In this document: piece by piece, positions 58,331-64,000 of the stretch
How positions within the stretch are numbered: position 1 is the stretch's first letter
Layout of the letters: every line of letters begins with the position of its first letter
NCBI GenBank assembly: GCA_025998955.1
Contig: AP024676.1
Coordinates: forward strand, 3,162,001 to 3,226,000
DNA: 64,000 bases
Reading direction: 5' to 3'
Origin: Candidatus Roseilinea sp.
Lineage (GTDB): Bacteria > Chloroflexota > Anaerolineae > J036 > Brachytrichaceae
Made by a program: the position numbers and the translations under genes
The notes under the pieces: generated by a model
Databases searched by the model: none
What the model was told of the DNA's origin: nothing
What the model saw: only the letters and a program-made list of their open reading frames with translations

Positions 58331-60979
58331 ATGAACAGTGCACCTGCCAAGCGGCTATCGTTGCTCTTCGTTGTCGCCGGCCTCAACGCCCTCGTCGTTA
58401 GTGGACTCATCCTCAGTTCGATCTTCCCCCTGGCTGCACCGGCTGCGACTCCGGCGCGTGCACTGACGTGGACGCCGCCTGCGCCTCATCGTCATCCGGC
58501 CACCCATCACCCCACGCCCTGGGACGCCTTCCTGGCGTTGCAGGCGCGCGCTGGCGTGCCGCTGCACGCGCAGTGGGATCCGGTAACCGGCATCCCGGAA
58601 TTCCTCACCCCGGGCGATCCATCCAAGCGCCTGCCCTACGTGCCGACGGCTGCCGAGCGCGGCAGTCCGGTCGCCATCGCGCGCGGCTTTTTGGATGCCA
58701 ACCGCGCGCTCTTCAAGCTGAGCAGCGCCGCGGATGAGTTGACCCTGCTGCGCATCGAACCCGACATGCAGTTGAACTACGCGCATGTGCGGCTGAATCA
58801 GACGTACAAGGGCTTGCCGGTGTTCGGCCGGCAGCTCGTGGTGCACCTCGACCCGAGCGAGCAGATCGTCGCGGTCAACGGACAGTATGCCCCCGGCATC
58901 AACATCGAGACGCAGCCGGTCTTGACCAAGGCGGAGGCCGAGGCGCTGGCCGTCCAGGACTTGATGAACAACCAGTTCACGTCCGACGAGGCCGAGCGCG
59001 CCGAGATCGAGGTCTACAAGCATCGCACGGCGCTGACGGTGTATGTGGACGGAAACAACAAGCCGACGCTCACCTGGCGGGTGAAGATCCTGAGCAAGTC
59101 GCCGTTGGGTGAGTGGGATTTCTTCGTCAACGCGCGCCGGCCGGTCGTGGTGCACCACGTGCAATTCGCGCACCCGGCGATGCGCCGCCTGACCTACTCT
59201 GCGCGAAACAGCACCAACATCCCAGGGCGGCTGGTCATTGACGAGGGCCAACGCTCGCGCGACCCGATCGCTCAGGCTGCCCACGATGGCGCAGCCAAGG
59301 TGTATGAGTATTACTGGACCAAGTTCAAGCGCGATAGCATTGATGGGCGCGGCATGCCGCTGGTCTCGACGGTGAACTACGGCAGCCATCCGTCCGACGC
59401 CGAGAACGCGGCGTGGATCGGCGAAGCGCAGCAGATGATCTACGGCGACGGCGGGCGCATCTTCCGGCCGCTCCCTTACGGCCTCGACGTCGTGGGGCAC
59501 GAGTTCACGCACGGCGTGATCAACGCGACTGCCGACCTGATCTACGAGGGCCAGTCTGGAGCACTGAACGAATCGTATGCCGATGTGTTCGGCGCGCTGA
59601 TAGACCGAGGCAACTGGTCCATCGGCGAAGAAGTCGTCAAGTCACCGCCCTATCCCACGCCCAAGCTGCGTAGCCTGGAAGACCCGACGCTGGGCGGCCT
59701 ATACAACCCGCGCAACCCGCTGGCCGGCGTCGGTCAACCGCGCACGATGCGCGAATATGCGAACCTGCCCATCAGCCGGCGCGCCGACAACGGTGGCGTG
59801 CACATCAACAGCGGCATTCCGAACTACGCTGCGTATCTGGTCGCCCAGGCGCTCGGCCTCGAGAAGATGGAGCAGATCTACTACCGCGCGCTCACACAAT
59901 ACCTGACGCCGCGCAGCAACTTTCTGCAGGCGGCCAACGCAACGGTGCGCGCGGCAGCGGACCTATACGGCCAGGCTGAGGTGGACGCCGTGCGCAACGC
60001 CTTCAACCAGGTGGGCATCAACATCGGCGGCAGCGACGCCGCACCCCGCCCACCCTCCACGAGCGGCCCGCCGGTAGACGCCAAGGGCGGCACACCAACC
60101 ACGCCGGCGCCCGCGCCGCTGCCGTCCGGTTGCGTCGAGGTCGTCGCCGACGGCGGGTTCGAGTCGGGCAGCCCGTGGGTGCAGGAGTCGAAGGGCGAGC
60201 TCATTGACGCCGAGTTGCCCTACGCTGGCGAGCGCAGCGCCTGGCTAGGCGGCACCGACCAGGAGACCACCCAGATCATCTATCAGCAGATCCGCCTGCC
60301 CGCCAATGCCACGCGCGTGGAGTTCAGCTACTACCGGCTGATCCACGAAGAGATGGCCGGCGGATTGCTGGGCTCGTTGTTCGGCAATCCCGACCCCGCC
60401 CGATTCAGCGTGCTGGTGGCCAACGAGCGCGGCGACCTGCTGGGCGCGATCGAACAGTTGACTTCCCAGGGCGGAGACGACACGTGGCGCCGCGCGCGCT
60501 TCGACGTGTCGGAGCTGGCGGGTAAGACCATCCGGCTGGCCTTCGCCGCCGAGAACCCGCGCGGCAACGTCAGTAGCTTCTTCGTGGACGAGGTCAGCAT
60601 GATCGCCTGCACGACCGGCCAAGGGCCGGCTGCGCCGCAGACGCCGGCCAGCAACCTGGTCTATCTGCAGGGCAAGGTGACCGATGCCGACACTGGCCGA
60701 GGCATTTACGGCGCGCAAGTATTCATCATGAAGCCGGGCGTCAGCGCCACCCAGGCCGCGGCGGACGACACCGTGACTTCCGATGAGGTCAGCGCGACGG
60801 CGGTCACCGACCAGAGCGGCTTCTTCCGCACCGACAAGCCGATCCAGAGTGGGCAGGCGTATAGCGTGATCATCATCGCGCGCGGCTATCGCCCGATCGT
60901 CGCCAATGATGCTGCATCTGTCCCGAGCAACGCCTCCAACCCCTTCCCACTGGACGCCACTATGCGGCGCAGCCGGTGA
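58331..60979 (+). CDS. M4-family (thermolysin-like) secreted metalloprotease
   Basis: The 882-residue precursor has a signal or anchor (~12-38) and an FTP/PepSY-type propeptide (~100-280, YAHVRLNQTYKGLPVFGRQLVVHL). The M4 catalytic domain carries HEFTH (390-394) and GALNESYADVFG with the third zinc ligand. The catalytic His lies in RADNGGVHINSGIPNYAAYL. A C-terminal ~270-residue extension holds a jelly-roll module (GFESGSPW...TRVEFSYYRL) and a carboxypeptidase-regulatory-like beta domain (LQGKVTDADTGRGIYGAQV). It should be secreted and self-processed. An emfourin-like gene lies 1.7 kb downstream. Confidence 0.92.
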   Translation: MNSAPAKRLSLLFVVAGLNALVVSGLILSSIFPLAAPAATPARALTWTPPAPHRHPATHHPTPWDAFLALQARAGVPLHAQWDPVTGIPEFLTPGDPSKRLPYVPTAAERGSPVAIARGFLDANRALFKLSSAADELTLLRIEPDMQLNYAHVRLNQTYKGLPVFGRQLVVHLDPSEQIVAVNGQYAPGINIETQPVLTKAEAEALAVQDLMNNQFTSDEAERAEIEVYKHRTALTVYVDGNNKPTLTWRVKILSKSPLGEWDFFVNARRPVVVHHVQFAHPAMRRLTYSARNSTNIPGRLVIDEGQRSRDPIAQAAHDGAAKVYEYYWTKFKRDSIDGRGMPLVSTVNYGSHPSDAENAAWIGEAQQMIYGDGGRIFRPLPYGLDVVGHEFTHGVINATADLIYEGQSGALNESYADVFGALIDRGNWSIGEEVVKSPPYPTPKLRSLEDPTLGGLYNPRNPLAGVGQPRTMREYANLPISRRADNGGVHINSGIPNYAAYLVAQALGLEKMEQIYYRALTQYLTPRSNFLQAANATVRAAADLYGQAEVDAVRNAFNQVGINIGGSDAAPRPPSTSGPPVDAKGGTPTTPAPAPLPSGCVEVVADGGFESGSPWVQESKGELIDAELPYAGERSAWLGGTDQETTQIIYQQIRLPANATRVEFSYYRLIHEEMAGGLLGSLFGNPDPARFSVLVANERGDLLGAIEQLTSQGGDDTWRRARFDVSELAGKTIRLAFAAENPRGNVSSFFVDEVSMIACTTGQGPAAPQTPASNLVYLQGKVTDADTGRGIYGAQVFIMKPGVSATQAAADDTVTSDEVSATAVTDQSGFFRTDKPIQSGQAYSVIIIARGYRPIVANDAASVPSNASNPFPLDATMRRSR

Positions 60980-60995
60980 GCGGTGGTGGAACGGG

Positions 60996-61034
60996 TGATT
61001 GATGATTAGAGATTGGGAGAATGGAGATTGGCGC
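60996..61034. repeat. Short-period repeat before the PrsW gene
   Basis: TGATTGATGATTAGAGATTGGGAGAATGGAGATTGG is composed of ~7-bp units and closely matches the reverse complement of 3846-3880. Confidence 0.65.
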
Positions 61035-61059
61035 GTGGCTGAGCGCCGGATGAACGAAT

Positions 61060-62019
61060 ATGGCTGAGCAGCAACCCTCCGAACAGCAAACCGAACAGCG
61101 ATACTGTTGCATCACCGGCGAGCCGGTGTATCCGCCCTACAACATCCTCGGCGGCCGCGTGTATAGCGACCGCGCTTTTGCGATGGTGAACAAGCCGCAT
61201 CCCGGCTTCTGGCGCTCCGTGATCGTCCAGCTGGTTGGCATGGCGATCTTTGCCGCCGTTGTAGCAGCCCTGGCCAACCTGATCACCGAGCCGACGCAGA
61301 CGGTGCGTACTCTGCTGGGGCTATTCTTGGCCATCGTGCCCACGGCGCTATGGATGGCGTACTTCTATCGCCAGGATCGGCTGGAGCCGGAACCCAAACA
61401 TCGCCTTGGCTTGGTGTTCATGACCGCATTGCTGCTGACCGACGTGATCGCGCGCCGGCTGATCTACGATTGGTTTCGCGTGCAGGAGTGGGCCGCCTAC
61501 AACATCGCGACGTCACTGGCCGCTTCGATTCTCATCACCTCGGTGACCTACACCGCCATCACCTACGTTGCGGTGCGCATGGTGTATGCGACCGAGGAGT
61601 TCGACGAGCGCATGGACGGCGTGGTGTACGGCTCGGTCGCCGGCCTCGGCATCGCGACCATGCTGAACCTGCGCTACATCATCGAGAACCAAGGTGTGGA
61701 GCTGGCGCCCGGCGTGGTGCAGACGGTTACGACGGCGCTGGCGATGGCGTCGTTCGGCGGCTTGCTGGGATGGTTCATGGCCGAGGCGAAGTTCACGCAC
61801 AAGCCGACGTGGTGGGTGCCGGTTGGCTTCGTCGTCACCGCCGTGCTCAACGGCATCTTCAGCTGGCTGATCGGCGAGGTGGCCGCTTCTGGCCTGACCG
61901 TCGAGCCGTGGCGCTCGTTGGCGCTCGGGTTCGTCGTCGCGCTGGCGACCTTCCTGGTGCTGGCGGTGCTGATGCGACAAGCCACCGAGGTGACGCTGCG
62001 GCGCTCGACCCTCGATTGA
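61060..62019 (+). CDS. PrsW-family intramembrane protease-like protein
   Basis: The 319-residue protein has about seven to eight membrane helices. A short Cys-containing N-terminal tail (RYCCITGEPVYP) comes first. The PrsW/RsiW-degrading-protease signatures YFYRQDRLEPEPKHR and EFDERMDGVVYGSVAGLGIATMLNLRYI follow. PrsW proteins cut anti-sigma factors or bacteriocins at site 1. The usual E-x-x-x-N arrangement is partly kept. It is the first gene of a three-gene run with the PsbP-like and emfourin-like genes, right after the M4 protease. Confidence 0.78.
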   Translation: MAEQQPSEQQTEQRYCCITGEPVYPPYNILGGRVYSDRAFAMVNKPHPGFWRSVIVQLVGMAIFAAVVAALANLITEPTQTVRTLLGLFLAIVPTALWMAYFYRQDRLEPEPKHRLGLVFMTALLLTDVIARRLIYDWFRVQEWAAYNIATSLAASILITSVTYTAITYVAVRMVYATEEFDERMDGVVYGSVAGLGIATMLNLRYIIENQGVELAPGVVQTVTTALAMASFGGLLGWFMAEAKFTHKPTWWVPVGFVVTAVLNGIFSWLIGEVAASGLTVEPWRSLALGFVVALATFLVLAVLMRQATEVTLRRSTLD

Positions 62020-62034
62020 TCTGGGAGAAAGCAC

Positions 62035-62649
62035 ATGGCTCAAGCACACCCCACTGCGCCGCAACAACTTTGGCAGATCCGTTATCTGCGCAAAGACGTC
62101 GGCGTCGCTATCGTCACGGCGATTGCGTTACTACTTGGCCTACTCTTGCAGCAAGTCGTGACCTCGCGGACGAAGACCTTCACCGCCCCCGACCAGCCGT
62201 TCAGCATCGCCTATCCCGCCGGCTGGGTAGACGCCGAATCGCTGCTCGATGCGCCGCTGCTCAAGGTGCAGAATCCGCTGACCGAATCGGCCTTCAAGAC
62301 GACATTGACAGTAGAGAGCCGCGAATTGGATCCGGCTGCGCCACCGACGTTGCAGACGTTGCTCGACCAACGCGTGGAGCAGCGCCAGGTGTTGATGGGC
62401 TACCACTTCCTATCGAACAACGAAACGACCGTCGGTGGTGAGCGGGCGATGCAGTATGACTACACCTACGTTGTGCAGCCGGCGGATGAGCCACGTCGTG
62501 CATCGCTGCCCGTCGTCGTCGTTGCGCGCGAACACATCGTCGTCACCCAAGACCACGTGTACTACATCACGCTTGCCGCGCCGGAGAACGAGATTGCCCG
62601 CAATCGTGACCGGCTCGACGCCATCATTCAGTCGGTGAGGTTGCAATGA
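62035..62649 (+). CDS. Membrane-anchored PsbP-like protein
   Basis: A 204-residue protein with one membrane helix (~23-42) and an external domain. The pattern FTAPDQPFSIAYPAGWVDAE, followed by strands and a terminal helix (RNRDRLDAIIQSVRL), resembles the PsbP/MOG1 fold. Function is unknown. GGAGAAAG is a good ribosome site. The stop overlaps the start of the emfourin-like gene (ATGA). Confidence 0.65.
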   Translation: MAQAHPTAPQQLWQIRYLRKDVGVAIVTAIALLLGLLLQQVVTSRTKTFTAPDQPFSIAYPAGWVDAESLLDAPLLKVQNPLTESAFKTTLTVESRELDPAAPPTLQTLLDQRVEQRQVLMGYHFLSNNETTVGGERAMQYDYTYVVQPADEPRRASLPVVVVAREHIVVTQDHVYYITLAAPENEIARNRDRLDAIIQSVRLQ

Positions 62650-63185
62650 AGACGATTGGCAAGAAGATCGAATCCCAGCAGCCGGGCGTTGTGCTTGGCT
62701 CACTGACGGATGAAGCAAAGGAAACCACAGCCCAGAAGCCGGCGCGTCCCAGCCGGCGCAAGCAAGTGACGCCGGCTGAACCCGAAGAGCGACTGAGCCT
62801 GCCGAGAGGCGCCCTGGTCGTGATGCGCAAGAGCGGCGGGTTGAGCTTCAGCTCGCGCACGGTCACCGTGCGCACCGATGGACGCATCGTTCGGTCGGTC
62901 GAAGCCGGCCCGGAGAGCGACGCCGCGGGCCGGCAGGCAGCATCGCGCAAACAACCGGCCCGGCTGACCAAACAGCAGCTCTCGCAGTTGCGCATCACCC
63001 TTGCCCAGAGCGGGCTCGGCCAGGCATCGGAGCGCGTCGGTCGAGGCGCGCAGCCTCCCGATGCCTACGCTTACGAGATCGTCGGGCGCGTGGGGCGCAA
63101 AGTGCAATCGGCCGAAGTGTTCGACGGCAGCATTCCGGAGGCGATGCAACCGCTCATCCGCGAGCTGAACAGCTACCTGGGCTGA
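62646..63185 (+). CDS. Emfourin-like protein (putative M4 protease inhibitor)
   Basis: The 179-residue protein contains the emfourin pattern: GALVVMRKSGGLSFSSRTVTV near the N-terminal strand and LTKQQLSQLRITLAQSGL in the helical middle. PDAYAYEIVGR and VFDGSIPEAMQPLIRELNSYL follow at the end. Emfourins bind and inhibit M4 metalloproteases. A ~50-residue basic, Gln/Ala-rich N-terminal tail and a Lys/Arg-rich insertion precede the helical part. It lacks a signal peptide, as expected for a protector against premature protease activity. Its start overlaps the PsbP-like gene. The family call rests on motif resemblance only. Confidence 0.65.
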   Translation: MKTIGKKIESQQPGVVLGSLTDEAKETTAQKPARPSRRKQVTPAEPEERLSLPRGALVVMRKSGGLSFSSRTVTVRTDGRIVRSVEAGPESDAAGRQAASRKQPARLTKQQLSQLRITLAQSGLGQASERVGRGAQPPDAYAYEIVGRVGRKVQSAEVFDGSIPEAMQPLIRELNSYLG

Positions 63186-63306
63186 GATCGGCGCACTGGC
63201 CGCTCGCACAGGATCGAACTGCTCTTTTCTGATTGCGCCGGCTGCCGGCTTCGTTTAAGCTCAGGGGTAACAAGCAGTGCGCTCGCGCGCTTGTGAGGAG
63301 GCAGCC

Positions 63307-63810
63307 ATGTCGAATGCAACCCTGGATTTCAAGAAGATCCTGGTGCCGCTGGACGGCTCGCAGTTTGCCGAAGGCGCTTTGCCCTACGCGCGGATGCTGG
63401 CCGAATGCTCCGGCGGGCAAATCGAGCTTTTGCGCATCGCCGTGCATCCATCGAGCTACGTATACGTCAGCGATCCGGCCACACTCGCCAGCCTGTACGA
63501 TAGCGACCGCGCGCATTGTGAGGAGTATCTGCAAAAAGTAGCCGCCGGGTTACAGGCAGCCACCTCGATCACAGTGACGACGGCGGTGCTCGAAGGGCCG
63601 GTCGCCGATGCAATCCTCGATCGCGCCGAGGAGACGAACGCCGATCTCATCGTCATGTCCACGCACGGCCGCAGCGGCATGGAGCGCTGGCTGTTGGGCA
63701 GCGTGGCCGAAAAAGTCGTGCGCGGCGCGAAGATTCCGGTGATGCTCGTCCGCCCAAAGCAAACGGGAACGTCTGCAGGATCGGCGCCGGCAGCCTCGGC
63801 TAAGCAGTGA
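63307..63810 (+). CDS. Universal stress protein (UspA family)
   Basis: The 167-residue protein has the Usp fold: KKILVPLDGSQFAEGALPYA, ADLIVMSTHGRSGMERWLLGSVAEKVVRGAKIPVMLVRP. The G-x2-G-x9-G(S/T) ATP-binding motif is present as THGRSGMERWLLGSVAE. GAGGAGG precedes ATG 63307. Usp proteins are cytosolic and respond to stress or energy state; a specific role is not evident. It is a single gene followed by a hairpin. Confidence 0.92.
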   Translation: MSNATLDFKKILVPLDGSQFAEGALPYARMLAECSGGQIELLRIAVHPSSYVYVSDPATLASLYDSDRAHCEEYLQKVAAGLQAATSITVTTAVLEGPVADAILDRAEETNADLIVMSTHGRSGMERWLLGSVAEKVVRGAKIPVMLVRPKQTGTSAGSAPAASAKQ

Positions 63811-63830
63811 GGCTTGCCCGAGCGCGCTGT

Positions 63831-63872
63831 AAACACCCGCGTCACGGCCGATGAGCTGTGGCGCGGGTGTTT
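63831..63872. terminator. Hairpin terminator between convergent genes
   Basis: AAACACCCGCG and CGCGGGTGTTT pair perfectly over 11 bp around a 20-base loop, with the T-rich end GTGTTTC. It lies between the stress-protein gene and the convergent partial gene. Confidence 0.7.
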
Positions 63873-63906
63873 CAAATTGCGGCCGGTCAACGCGATGCGG
63901 CGCGCG

Positions 63907-64000
63907 TCAGGGTTGCTCGCCGCGCGCGATCACCTCGATCTCGGCAATGCTGGCGACCCGCGCGCCATAGAACGTGCCGGTCATCCCCGTGATGTTCACC
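63907..64000 (-). CDS. C-terminal end of an unidentified protein, partial (right edge)
   Basis: The minus-strand frame enters from the right edge and ends VASIAEIEVIARGEQP at a stop at 63907-63909. The preceding residues VNITGMTGTFYGARVA fit the last strands of a discoidin (F5/8 type C) or similar jelly-roll domain, where the final strand commonly reads AEIEV. Too little is visible to name the protein. Confidence 0.5.
   Translation of the reverse strand, partial: VNITGMTGTFYGARVASIAEIEVIARGEQP

Noticed and set aside
1-64000. tRNA or rRNA genes
   Set aside because: I looked for cloverleaf-like GGTTCRANYCC T-loops in gaps and for conserved rRNA segments and found none I could support.

Overview
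The window is a 64 kb piece of a GC-rich (about 63-65% by eye) bacterial chromosome. The gene families point to Chloroflexota, probably an Anaerolineae-like lineage. Those families are a prokaryotic translin, a PurS-PurL fusion, DUF4058 with the MPSPFPGMDPY start, DUF309, DUF4127, FabL rather than FabI alone, and Pro/Thr-rich lipoprotein linkers. This assignment is an inference from gene content; I see no rRNA, tRNA or CRISPR array.

Layout. Positions 1-915 hold a partial HD/CHAD protein. It is followed by an intergenic region with a cluster of DnaA-box-like sites and a translin-family gene. Next come mtnP, a complete IS5-family element (2904-3814, TAA target duplication, -1 frameshifted transposase) and a TlpA/DUF2085 pair. 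A lower-GC restriction-modification pair (NotI-fold nuclease plus D12-class adenine methylase) precedes a 2,033-residue alpha-2-macroglobulin-like lipoprotein. From 20.9 to 15.0 kb a seven-gene minus-strand operon looks like a copper/haem oxidation module: zinc ribbon, His-rich membrane protein, CopD, a CopC-MbnP fusion, cytochrome c, a SCO-like protein and an MbnH-like di-haem enzyme. From 21 to 34 kb are OsmC, an amidohydrolase, gene remnants, an aldo/keto reductase, a 1,682-residue secreted nuclease, oligoendopeptidase F, a Nudix hydrolase and ClpS. From 34 to 47.6 kb is mostly housekeeping: PurSL, ProB, NanE, DUF4127, a histone-deacetylase-family amidohydrolase, SDR enzymes including FabL, a UbiA prenyltransferase, DUF4058 and a membrane-anchored Cas4-like nuclease. 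From 47.6 to 55.6 kb a LacI regulator diverges from a sugar ABC importer plus GH42 beta-galactosidase operon. From 55.9 to 63.2 kb are secreted or membrane proteins: a tandem MliC/YscW-domain protein, and an M4 metalloprotease followed by PrsW, a PsbP-like protein and an emfourin-like protein. A universal stress protein and the C-terminal end of another gene close the window.

Two features cut across the whole window. First, degenerate short-period (mostly 7-9 bp) tandem repeats recur in many intergenic gaps, and in-frame inside purL (three times), the HDAC-family gene and the nanE tail. Second, many genes have a TANAAT- or GATAAT-like hexamer only 6-10 bp before the start codon and no Shine-Dalgarno sequence, suggesting leaderless transcripts; others have clear AGGAG-type sites.
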